From Desulfobacteraceae bacterium (lineage in GTDB: Bacteria > Desulfobacterota > Desulfobacteria > Desulfobacterales > Desulfatirhabdiaceae): a stretch of DNA of 6,453 nucleotides. The translations under genes and the position numbers were made by a program. Shown here piece after piece: positions 1 to 6,282 of this stretch; within the stretch, counting starts at the first letter, position 1; the number at the start of each line of letters is the position of its first letter. The DNA is taken from positions 1 to 6,453 of the forward strand of contig DAIEFO010000133.1 in the NCBI GenBank assembly GCA_027325475.1, written 5' to 3'. The notes beneath the pieces are model-generated. The model made no database searches. It worked only from the letters and a program-made list of their open reading frames with translations, and had not been told where the DNA came from.

Positions 1-852
1 CGTAAGCAGGATACTGCGTTTCCCTGCATCGATAGCAGCTATGAGTTCGTTCACGACTGGGCTCGAAATGCGCTGCCCAGCAATGTCCCGAAGCCACGAC
101 CTTCCGATTGCTGAAGTGCCGGAAAACGATGTCCGCACCTGTGCGATGGACATGATCGGAACCAGCATTGCTCCTGCGTGATGGAGAATGTCTTTGAGAT
201 CGTCCTTGGTCAGGCGATGCTGAGTGGAAGCGGATAGGTTGCCGCCCAACATACGTCCACCAAATTTGTCCAGGCATATCCAGAGGGCGTTGAAGGCAGC
301 ATCTGAGTTGCTCGCCATTTGGCGCAAACGTTCACGCAGCAAAGTATCCATGCGATCAAAATCGGGACTGATCTCGAAGGAGGTGCGGCGCAGGAATTCA
401 TAGACCGAAAGACCGGGCGCCTGAGCGGCGATGCGAGCGGCCAAGTCGGTATCTGTTTTTATATGCTCTTGGGTCAAATTCGCACGATAGTCGGCCTCAT
501 TGTCATATAGGGTGCTGTATTCACGTAGTTTAGCGAGTGTGCCAAACTCGCTACGCGAATAGAAGCAGACTTTGACTTGTTGATTTCTAGCCAGGGCCAG
601 AGAAGCCTTGTCGAGTTCACCAGCAAGATCAGCTATCGACCATGCACTGAAATCGGCCTGGTTCTTTTTGCACTGACAGCAAATCAGGGTGCCGTCGGAT
701 TTGCCAATCACGACATCATCTACCAGATAGGTCGTCGAATCTATTTCAAGCCACTGAAATTCGGGATCAGACAAGACAGTCAATGCCCAGTCGAAGGCAA
801 TCAGAGTCTGATAGATGTCGCCACGGTTGGAGCGTATTCCTGCAATGCTCAT
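1..852 (-). CDS. PD-(D/E)XK (Cap4/DUF4297-like) nuclease, probable nuclease-NTPase, partial
   Basis: Open for 284 codons from ATG 852 to the left edge with no stop, so the C-terminus is missing. Near the N-terminus is a GDIYQ motif (residues 11-15), followed by a helix rich in aromatic and hydrophobic residues. E36 (WLEID), D45/D46 (LVDDVVIG) and Q60-C-K62 (CCQCKK) then give the E...D...QxK arrangement of a PD-(D/E)XK nuclease of the Cap4/DUF4297 kind. Residues about 120-270 are helical with no motif I recognise. The last visible residues (AAIDAGKRSILLT) look like the strand leading into a Walker A loop, so a P-loop/STAND-like NTPase is inferred beyond the edge. Such fusions are known from anti-phage proteins; a defence role is inferred. 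ATG 852 has AGG with 7-nt spacing; in-frame ATGs at 882 and 897 are alternatives. It runs in the same direction as the GH17 gene but lies 216 bp beyond it, probably as a separate unit. Confidence 0.8.
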   Translation of the reverse strand, partial: MSIAGIRSNRGDIYQTLIAFDWALTVLSDPEFQWLEIDSTTYLVDDVVIGKSDGTLICCQCKKNQADFSAWSIADLAGELDKASLALARNQQVKVCFYSRSEFGTLAKLREYSTLYDNEADYRANLTQEHIKTDTDLAARIAAQAPGLSVYEFLRRTSFEISPDFDRMDTLLRERLRQMASNSDAAFNALWICLDKFGGRMLGGNLSASTQHRLTKDDLKDILHHAGAMLVPIMSIAQVRTSFSGTSAIGRSWLRDIAGQRISSPVVNELIAAIDAGKRSILLT

Positions 853-1068
853 TTTGTTACCTGCACGAGCTTTTCCATACATATTGCCTAATAACATGGA
901 AAATAAACCCCAAATTAAACCCGGTAGGTTATCAAGGTGATTTCCAACAAAGAAACACCCCGTAAAATATGGCCTGATGACTTTTTATCACACGTTCTTC
1001 AGGAATAGGGCTTTCAGATTGACCCTGTGGCCGCTTCAAAAATGGTATGCTCTTTGTTGGAAACCACC
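853..1068. other. Intergenic gap between GH17 gene and nuclease gene
   Basis: No supported gene lies here. The stretch contains most of a 20-bp inverted repeat (annotated separately), a weak imperfect hairpin around 972-1002 (CCTGATGAC against GTTCTTCAGG) and AT-rich sequence just upstream of the nuclease start. No consensus sigma-70 promoter for the nuclease gene could be identified on the minus strand, nor a strong terminator for the GH17 gene. In-frame upstream starts for the nuclease (882, 897) fall here, so its true 5' end could extend up to 45 bp into the gap. Confidence 0.6.
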
Positions 1069-1070
1069 TT
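934..1070. repeat. 20-bp inverted repeat bounding a 137-bp segment
   Basis: The left arm 934-953 (AAGGTGATTTCCAACAAAGA) matches the reverse complement of 1051-1070 at 19 of 20 positions; the only difference is at position 940. The right arm overlaps the first two bases of the GH17 stop codon (TTA at 1069-1071 on the plus strand). The outer ends read GGTGATTTCCAAC and GGTGGTTTCCAAC, which resembles the GGTGATGCTGCCAAC terminus of IS1. No target duplication is visible on either side and the 97-bp interior has no transposase. It could be a decayed MITE-like or insertion-sequence remnant, or a long-looped hairpin. The repeat itself is seen directly; its origin is inference. Confidence 0.7.
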
Positions 1071-3030
1071 ACGGCGCTGTTCCAAGTTTCCGGTGCGCCA
1101 GAACGAGTCCGGCTGCGACAAATGCCACAGCGCCCGTTCCGGCATTATAAAAAACAAAGCTGCACATACATACTGCAAGCGCCACAAGGCTCAGACGGGT
1201 GCCGTTACGCCAGACCGCGAGAATTGCAAGAATGAGCGCCGACATGCCAAACATCTGGTAATACATCATCACTCCCAGCAGGGATCGGAACCGGCAAAGT
1301 ATTACATTGGGGCTGACGGCGCATAGCGCGCCCATCGTTTCCGAATCCAGAAGCCCGTAGCGCATGGCAGCCAAAGCCGCATATACCACCAGCAGCAGAA
1401 TACCGACCCACCGCATAGGACGCAGTGAAGCGTCCCTGTTGTTTCTCCAGAGCGGCCAGGCCAGCAGCAGACAGTCCAGCACCCAGACATCCGCCTGTCC
1501 GTTCAGAGGTGTTTCATTGATCCATACGCCCAAAGCTGCGGCCGCCAGTGTCAGGGCGATAAGCCGTTCCACGGCATCGTGCGTATCTTTCAATCCGGCA
1601 CCGGCCCAGGAAAACCCCATGAAGGACACCGCCGGTATCAGGAACCCGTACATATTGAAACTGCGGTACCGTGCGTCGAAAAGCAGCGACAGCAGGGCAA
1701 TCAATGCACAGACGAACACACTCAGCCGCAGAATACCAGGCAGAATTTTGGGGCCTGGCCAGCGCCGGCTGCGTAGAAAATCCAGCGTTTTGCAGACATC
1801 TCCACACGCCGGAACATCTCCTGTCGCAATGGCGTAAAGCGCCATTTGATAAATGATAACGGCCTGACTCAGGACAATCACCGCCCAGACATATTCCAGA
1901 ATATCACGGGATATAATGAAAAACTGATTTCCCTGTAACACGATCAGGATGGCGCCGATCGCTCCGGCCACAGTGAAGGATGTCCACCGTTTCCAGGTCA
2001 TAGTGCTGAAACGATAACCAATCCATAAGGTAAAAAGGGCCGTTATGACAGACAAGGCCGCCAGTATCTTCCAGTTTGGGAAATTGGATACCGGTCCGGA
2101 AAGGACATGTTTATCGATCCGGTTTTGATCATACAATCCCCAATAGCCGCCGACAGCACCTTCCTTGTCGCGTTTCCAGGGCTGATCGAATGCCTCGATC
2201 AGGTTGTACCGCCAGTGCGCATGTTCGGCTGATTGAATGAACCCGCGTATAAAACGCGCCTGATTTTCAAGGCTGGGCAGGGCTCCTTTTCGCATACGGC
2301 CTTCGGAAGGCCAGCCGGTTTCTCCGATGAGAATTTCCTTGCCGGGAATTTTTCGGGAAATCTCATCCCGGATTTTTTGGACATGCGCCACTGCATTGCC
2401 GATTGAAACCGGATTGTCTTCCCAATAAGGCAGAATGTGGATGGTTATAAAATCAGTGGCCGGCGCTATCCGGGGATGTTTGAGCCAGAACTCCCAAACA
2501 TCGGCATATGTGACGGGAACGCCTGGCAGTTCCGACTTCACCTGATGAATATACCCGACAAGCTCTGACTCCGTGACTTCGCCGCGAAGCAGCGCCTCGT
2601 TTCCCACAATCACCGCCTGAACGACGGCGGGATACCGCCTGGCAAGCGCGACGGCCGCATGCAGCTCCTCCTCTGTCTTGACGGGATCCGCACTCACCCA
2701 CGCTCCCAGCAACATCTTCAATCCGTATTTCTCAGCATACACAGGCACATCTTGCAGACCGATGGCGGAATAGGTGCGAATACAGTGGAAACGCTGAGAC
2801 AATATGGATAGATCTGCATCTATCCGCTGGTCAGAGATTACCAGCCCTTTAGGATTCAAAGGACTTTGGTCTTTTCCAAACGGCGCGTAGGATACGCTTT
2901 GAAGTTTGTGATCCGGCGCCACAGCCGGTGCGTTGATAAAAACCGGACGGCCGGCGAAATGCCAGAAAACGATAATCAGCGCCAAAGACAGCGCGCATGA
3001 AAGGTCTGACCGAATTATCCGATATTGCAT
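1069..3030 (-). CDS. Membrane-anchored GH17 beta-1,3-glucan hydrolase/glucosyltransferase
   Basis: The 653-residue protein has an N-terminal hydrophobic anchor (about 10-27), then a glycoside hydrolase family 17 TIM-barrel (about 42-315), then roughly ten membrane helices (about 321-646). The barrel carries both catalytic signatures of GH17: VGNE with E145 as probable acid/base, and GETGWPSEG with E237 as probable nucleophile. Other typical elements are SYAPFGKDQS near 47-56 and the aromatic sugar-site stretch FDQPWKR (281-287). The topology places the barrel outside the inner membrane. Bacterial GH17 proteins of this kind act on beta-1,3-glucans as exoglucanases or transglucosylases, often beside an NdvB-type glucan synthase; none is visible here. 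The polytopic tail has no motif I recognise. ATG 3030 is preceded by only a weak GGAA. It lies 53 bp after the racemase-like gene, so co-transcription is possible though functionally unexplained. Confidence 0.9.
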   Translation of the reverse strand: MQYRIIRSDLSCALSLALIIVFWHFAGRPVFINAPAVAPDHKLQSVSYAPFGKDQSPLNPKGLVISDQRIDADLSILSQRFHCIRTYSAIGLQDVPVYAEKYGLKMLLGAWVSADPVKTEEELHAAVALARRYPAVVQAVIVGNEALLRGEVTESELVGYIHQVKSELPGVPVTYADVWEFWLKHPRIAPATDFITIHILPYWEDNPVSIGNAVAHVQKIRDEISRKIPGKEILIGETGWPSEGRMRKGALPSLENQARFIRGFIQSAEHAHWRYNLIEAFDQPWKRDKEGAVGGYWGLYDQNRIDKHVLSGPVSNFPNWKILAALSVITALFTLWIGYRFSTMTWKRWTSFTVAGAIGAILIVLQGNQFFIISRDILEYVWAVIVLSQAVIIYQMALYAIATGDVPACGDVCKTLDFLRSRRWPGPKILPGILRLSVFVCALIALLSLLFDARYRSFNMYGFLIPAVSFMGFSWAGAGLKDTHDAVERLIALTLAAAALGVWINETPLNGQADVWVLDCLLLAWPLWRNNRDASLRPMRWVGILLLVVYAALAAMRYGLLDSETMGALCAVSPNVILCRFRSLLGVMMYYQMFGMSALILAILAVWRNGTRLSLVALAVCMCSFVFYNAGTGAVAFVAAGLVLAHRKLGTAP

Positions 3031-3083
3031 ATGGGTTCCGTAACAGAAGATGGTATTACCGTCAGATGTTAATTCCTCGACAG

Positions 3084-4235
3084 TTATACCACCACTCCTT
3101 TATCCTGAAAGGCAGTAATATCCTTGTCCGTATAGCCAAGTTCCTTCAGGATGGATACGGTGCTTTCGCCAAATCCCACGGCCTGGGTTCGGACACGTCC
3201 TGGCGTCTGACTGAGTTTTACCGGAATTCCCAGCATCTGTGTTTCGGTTCCATCTTCTCCCTTGAGATTTATCACCATGTCCCGCGCTTTAAACAGGGGA
3301 GCCGTCAGCACTTCATCGAGTGTTTGTACCCGGCCCCAGCAGACATCCAGATTTCCCAGATCTTTTTCCCACTGATCAAGGGTTCTGTGCCGGAAAATGG
3401 ATCGCAGCGTATCGATGATTTCCGTCCGGCTGGCGTCATCATACTGAAGGTCGATATATTCCGGAATATCCAGATATTCGCACAGCCTTTTCCAGAAACG
3501 GTGTTCTACCGCGCCAATGGAAAGATACCGTCCATCCGCGGTTTCGTATGTATTGTAACAGGCGTAGCGGTGAGACAACATGTTGTCGGAGCGCCTGGGA
3601 AGCAGCCGGGTCTGCTGGTGAAAGAACAGCGGTATGGACAGAAACCCCAGCATTCCGTCGGTCATGGAAATATCGATATACTGTCCCTTGCCTGTCTGCT
3701 TTCGGGCCATCAGGGCCAGAAGGATACCAATGACCGCATTCATGCCGCCGCCGGCAATATCCGCAATCTGAACACCGGGAATGGCCGGTGGTTCGTCCGG
3801 ATCTCCAATCAGTTCCAGAATGCCGGATACGCTCAGATAGTTGACGTCATGTCCTACCCTGTCCACATAAGGGCCTGTTTGCCCGTAACCCGTGATGGAA
3901 CAATAGACAATGCCGGGATTCACCTGCTTTACGGTGTCGTAATCAACACCCAGCCGTTGAACGACACCAGGTCTGAACCCCTCGATCACCACATCCGCAG
4001 TATTCAGAAGCTTGAAAAAAATATCTTTGCCTTCCGGCGTTTTTAAATCCAGAGAGATGTGTTCCTTGTTGCGGTTGACGGTGGTGATAAAGAAATTGTC
4101 TTTCACAAAGCGTTTGTCTTCTATTGAAATGACTCGCGCGCCGTGATCCGCCAGAATCATGGATGCGAACGGTCCGGGAAGCAGTCTGGACAAGTCCAGC
4201 ACCGTGATTCCGGTTAATGCGCCATTTTCCAGCAT
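3084..4235 (-). CDS. CoA-transferase family III, alpha-methylacyl-CoA racemase type
   Basis: The 383-residue protein belongs to the CaiB/BaiF (family III CoA-transferase) superfamily: LDLSRLLPGPFASMILAD at 13-30, EGFRPGVVQRLG at 85-96, ITGYGQTGPY at 114-123. Within it the racemase branch is indicated by H129 (GHDVNYLSVSG), D159 (IADIAGGGM) and E244 (GAVEHRFW). These correspond to the His126/Asp156/Glu241 proton-transfer residues of mycobacterial MCR/AMACR at a constant offset of three. CoA-transferases of the formyl-CoA type lack that His. The expected cytoplasmic reaction is epimerisation at C2 of 2-methylacyl-CoA esters; the actual substrate is unknown. Length is normal for the subfamily (about 360-385). 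ATG 4235 is preceded by GGAGG with 4-5 nt spacing. The gene starts 20 bp after the crotonase stop, so the two are almost certainly one transcript. A CoA-transferase activity cannot be fully excluded. Confidence 0.92.
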   Translation of the reverse strand: MLENGALTGITVLDLSRLLPGPFASMILADHGARVISIEDKRFVKDNFFITTVNRNKEHISLDLKTPEGKDIFFKLLNTADVVIEGFRPGVVQRLGVDYDTVKQVNPGIVYCSITGYGQTGPYVDRVGHDVNYLSVSGILELIGDPDEPPAIPGVQIADIAGGGMNAVIGILLALMARKQTGKGQYIDISMTDGMLGFLSIPLFFHQQTRLLPRRSDNMLSHRYACYNTYETADGRYLSIGAVEHRFWKRLCEYLDIPEYIDLQYDDASRTEIIDTLRSIFRHRTLDQWEKDLGNLDVCWGRVQTLDEVLTAPLFKARDMVINLKGEDGTETQMLGIPVKLSQTPGRVRTQAVGFGESTVSILKELGYTDKDITAFQDKGVVV

Positions 4236-4255
4236 ATGACCTCCAGAGCTTATTT

Positions 4256-5062
4256 TCAGTTTCCCTTGAATACGGGAGTGCGTTTTTCCATGAATGCACC
4301 GACAGCTTCCATTAAATCTTCAGAAGGGAGCGCAGCAGCATTTTTTTGTGCCACGTATTGCAGCCCCGGATACACACCGTGATCGCGGTTATACACCATA
4401 ACATCCTTGACGCCCTGTACGGTCAGCGGCGGCAGGGCGGCAATCTGATCCGCAAGTACGCCGGCTTCCGCTGTCAGTGCTTCCGGGCTGTCGCACATTC
4501 GGGTGATCAATCCCATCTTCAGGGCTTCTTCAGCGGTAACGTCACGGCCCGTCAAAGCCAGTTCCCGGCACCAGCCTTGTCCGATAATGTGCGGCAGGCG
4601 CTGAAGGGTTCCCAGATCGGCGATAATGGCAATCCGTGTCTCACGAATGCTGAATACGGCATCCTTCGATGCAATCCGGATATCGCAGGCGCTGATCAGA
4701 TCGACGCCGCCGCCGATACAATGGCCGTGAACCGCGGCAATAACCGGTTTGCGGCATTTTTCGATGGCGCTGAAGCTGTCCTGTAGCTTTCCGATAGTAT
4801 GCCTGAGCTTTTCGCGGCCCAAGGTCGAGGCATCCGACAGCATCGCGCCGGCTTCCATCAGGTCCAATCCTGCTGTGAAACTTTTGCCTTCCGCCCGGAC
4901 AACAATAACGCGAACGTCCGGATTTTCATCGAGTTCTCTGAAATGTCTCTCAAGCTCCGAAAAAAAAGCTTGTCCCATGCTGTTGCGTTTTTCAGGACGA
5001 TTCAAAACCAGCCAGGCTACATGGCCTTCTTGGGTAAGTAAAAATGGATTGGAATTGTTCAC
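4256..5062 (-). CDS. Crotonase-family protein, delta3,5-delta2,4-dienoyl-CoA isomerase (ECH1) type
   Basis: Read from GTG 5062 it encodes 268 residues, a normal crotonase length. The oxyanion-hole segments are SFTAGLDL (residues 61-68) and HGHCIGGGVDL (112-122). The diagnostic triad of mammalian ECH1 is present with exact spacing: D121 (GGGVD), E141 (SIRET) and D149 (IADLG), matching rat Asp176/Glu196/Asp204. The following LQRLPHIIGQ and VYNRDHG stretches also match ECH1. The predicted role is shifting 3,5-dienoyl-CoA to 2,4-dienoyl-CoA during breakdown of unsaturated acyl chains, in the cytoplasm; simple hydratase activity is the alternative. GTG 5062 is preferred because AAAGGAG sits 8 nt upstream. 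An in-frame ATG at 5116 would add 18 residues but has no ribosome site and falls only about 8 nt after the predicted transcription start. First gene of the probable operon with the racemase-like gene. Confidence 0.9.
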   Translation of the reverse strand: MNNSNPFLLTQEGHVAWLVLNRPEKRNSMGQAFFSELERHFRELDENPDVRVIVVRAEGKSFTAGLDLMEAGAMLSDASTLGREKLRHTIGKLQDSFSAIEKCRKPVIAAVHGHCIGGGVDLISACDIRIASKDAVFSIRETRIAIIADLGTLQRLPHIIGQGWCRELALTGRDVTAEEALKMGLITRMCDSPEALTAEAGVLADQIAALPPLTVQGVKDVMVYNRDHGVYPGLQYVAQKNAAALPSEDLMEAVGAFMEKRTPVFKGN

Positions 5063-5070
5063 GATGATAG

Positions 5071-5077
5071 CTCCTTT
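5071..5077 (-). promoter_or_regulatory. Ribosome binding site deciding the crotonase GTG start
   Basis: AAAGGAG on the minus strand, 8 nt before GTG 5062. It is a near-ideal Shine-Dalgarno sequence and argues for the GTG start over the upstream in-frame ATG at 5116. Confidence 0.8.
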
Positions 5078-5088
5078 AAATATGCGCC

Positions 5089-5102
5089 GTCCGGAATCGG
5101 AC
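5089..5102. other. Small stem-loop in the crotonase 5' leader
   Basis: GTCCG and CGGAC form a 5-bp perfect stem around a 4-nt loop. In the minus-strand mRNA it lies between the predicted transcription start and the ribosome site, about 11 nt upstream of the latter. Read on the plus strand it is followed by TTTTT (5103-5107), which resembles a weak terminator. No riboswitch class is recognisable, and a role is speculative. Confidence 0.35.
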
Positions 5103-5130
5103 TTTTTACAAGGCATCCATATTGCCCTTT

Positions 5131-5159
5131 TTTATAGAATGTTGTAACAGAAGTGTCAA
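5131..5159 (-). promoter_or_regulatory. Sigma-70-type promoter of the crotonase-racemase operon
   Basis: On the minus strand TTGACA (5159-5154, perfect -35) is followed after exactly 17 bp by TATAAA (5136-5131, five of six to the -10 consensus). Transcription would begin near 5124, giving a leader of about 60 nt to GTG 5062. The strength suggests constitutive or high expression unless a repressor acts; no clear operator palindrome overlaps it. The promoter sits in the divergent intergenic region shared with mobA. Confidence 0.75.
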
Positions 5160-5213
5160 CCAATGGGATGTGTTTAATAAATCACCTGTGCTATCGCTAT
5201 TTTTCCAACTGTG

Positions 5214-5846
5214 ATGAATTCAATACCTATAAGATCCATCAGCGGCATGTGTTCGGGCGTCATTCTGGCTGGCGGCATGAATACACGGTTTAACGGCCGG
5301 AACAAAGCCATGATTCAGATTGCCGGAAAGCGCATTCTGGATCATATCTACGGCGTTTATTCCGAATTATTCACGGAGATCATTCTGGTAACCAATTCGC
5401 CGCTGGAATATCTCGAATGGAATCTGACCGTGGTTACGGATATATTTCCGGTTCGAAGTTCTTTGACGGGGATTCACGCCGGGATGTTCTATGCATCGCA
5501 CCCTTTTATTTTTGTGTCCGCCTGTGACACGCCGTTTATCCAGAAAGACATCGTCCGTATGATCGTGTCTCAAACCGGTCCCGGAGCCGACGCCGTCATG
5601 CCCGAAACGTCAAAAGGCCTGGAACCCTTGTGTGCGGCGTATGCCGTATCACAACGGCTTAACATTGAAACCCATCTGCGTGAGGGGAAATTCAAAATTC
5701 AGCGGATGTTCCGCGAATCCCGTATCCGGAAAATTCCGGAGACGCGGTTGTGTCAGGCAGATCCGGAAGGTTTGTCCTTTATCAACATCAACACCCCGGA
5801 AGATCTCCGCCGGGTGTCAACCTCTGAAAATGGAGTCTCAGCATGA
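5214..5846 (+). CDS. mobA: Molybdenum cofactor guanylyltransferase MobA
   Basis: From ATG 5214 it encodes 210 residues with the MobA nucleotidyltransferase fold. The N-terminal GTP-binding signature is GVILAGGMNTRFNGRNKAM (about 15-33), including the GG pair and the NK lysine. The metal/substrate motif SACDTPF (about 102-108) is followed by GLEPL (about 135-139) and the C-terminal FININTPEDL (about 179-188). MobA joins GMP from GTP to molybdopterin to make the bis-MGD precursor used by DMSO-reductase-family enzymes in the cytoplasm. The asparagine in GGMNTR and the cysteine in ACDTPF depart from the commoner GG(R/K)SxR and DMPF forms. The start is uncertain: GTG 5211, ATG 5214 and ATG 5247 are all possible and none has a Shine-Dalgarno sequence. 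It is divergent from the crotonase operon and overlaps the next gene by four bases, implying translational coupling. Confidence 0.9.
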   Translation: MNSIPIRSISGMCSGVILAGGMNTRFNGRNKAMIQIAGKRILDHIYGVYSELFTEIILVTNSPLEYLEWNLTVVTDIFPVRSSLTGIHAGMFYASHPFIFVSACDTPFIQKDIVRMIVSQTGPGADAVMPETSKGLEPLCAAYAVSQRLNIETHLREGKFKIQRMFRESRIRKIPETRLCQADPEGLSFININTPEDLRRVSTSENGVSA

Positions 5847-6202
5847 ATCTTTCTCAGATGATCGATCAGATCAAGCACCATCCGGATTATCCCAAAGTCG
5901 GCATGATTTTATGTCATAACGGTGTCGTACGGTCAACCTCACGGGACGGCAGGCCGGTTTCGGGTCTGCGTGTGGCCGTGGATCATGAAAAACTGCGTGA
6001 AGTGATCGCCTTGAACAAGAAACGGGAAGGCATCATTGATGTCATGGTTCATATCAACGGCGATGTGGATCTGAAGGTCGGCGAGGATGTCATGTATATC
6101 GTTGTCGCCGGAGATATCCGTGAAAACGTCATTTCAACGTTGACCGACACACTGAACACCGTCAAATCGGTGGTGACACAGAAAACCCAGTACTTCGTGT
6201 GA
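5843..6202 (+). CDS. moaE: Short MoaE-like molybdopterin synthase catalytic subunit
   Basis: 119 residues. The N-terminal half has a MoaE-like core: VGMILCHNGVVRSTSRDG (19-36) resembles the GAxxxFxGxVR segment, followed by VSGLRVAVDHEKLREVI, the usual LxYExxxxMA position. The middle contains DLKVGEDVMYIVVAGDIRENV (76-96), the VGxxxVxVxVxxxHR equivalent. MoaE with MoaD inserts the dithiolene sulfurs into precursor Z to give molybdopterin. The protein ends soon after VTQK114, which may correspond to the PxWK lysine of classical MoaE, and lacks the roughly 30 further residues of E. coli MoaE. Catalytic competence is therefore uncertain. The ATGA overlap with mobA and a GGAG at 5832-5835, 7 nt upstream of the start, support this start and a cofactor-biosynthesis role. 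Family assignment is by pattern; a diverged non-catalytic MoaE relative is possible. Confidence 0.75.
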   Translation: MNLSQMIDQIKHHPDYPKVGMILCHNGVVRSTSRDGRPVSGLRVAVDHEKLREVIALNKKREGIIDVMVHINGDVDLKVGEDVMYIVVAGDIRENVISTLTDTLNTVKSVVTQKTQYFV

Positions 6203-6222
6203 AAGCTTTCTTTCGGCGGGAT

Positions 6223-6248
6223 AAGGAATATGGTTCCTTGCTGTTTTC
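6223..6248 (+). terminator. Possible weak terminator after the moaE-like gene
   Basis: AAGGAA (6223-6228) and TTCCTT (6234-6239) form a 6-bp stem with a 5-nt loop, followed a few bases later by TTTT (6244-6247). It begins 21 nt after the stop codon. The stem is short and AT-rich and the T-run is short, so it would be inefficient. Confidence 0.35.
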
Positions 6249-6282
6249 AAGTGGGTAAATTGAAATTCAACTTACCTACCTG
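6248..6282. repeat. Long imperfect palindrome downstream of moaE-like gene
   Basis: Arms CAAGTGGGTAAATTGAA (6248-6264) and TTCAACTTACCTACCTG (6266-6282) are inverted copies with 14 of 17 matches around a single central base. As minus-strand RNA two of the three mismatches become G-U pairs, as plus-strand RNA only one does, so the structure is better conserved for a minus-strand transcript. It could be part of a bidirectional terminator, a protein-binding site or a dispersed palindromic repeat. Confidence 0.6.

Noticed and set aside
319..965. Plus-strand open frames of 60-104 codons at the left
   Set aside because: The minus strand is open through 284 codons with a coherent nuclease motif; these are its antisense shadows, partly running into the intergenic gap.
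934..1070. Intact IS1-family element or MITE with target duplication
   Set aside because: Flanking 8-9 bp on the two sides do not match and there is no transposase, so only the inverted repeat itself is reported.
1364..1837. A 157-codon plus-strand open frame and minus-strand out-of-frame frames
   Set aside because: They overlap the membrane half of the GH17 gene, whose continuous run of hydrophobic helices is clearly the coding frame.
3031..3083. Terminator or separate promoter between the racemase-like and GH17 genes
   Set aside because: Only a weak imperfect stem and no T-run or -35/-10 pair could be found, so neither is annotated.
2997..4046. A 349-codon plus-strand open frame
   Set aside because: It lies almost wholly opposite the racemase-like gene, whose catalytic residues, ribosome site and length are all conserved. 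The plus-strand product resembles no family and has no ribosome site.
4346..5147. Several plus-strand open frames of 80-146 codons
   Set aside because: They are antisense to the crotonase gene, which has an exact ECH1 catalytic triad; the antisense products show no domain.
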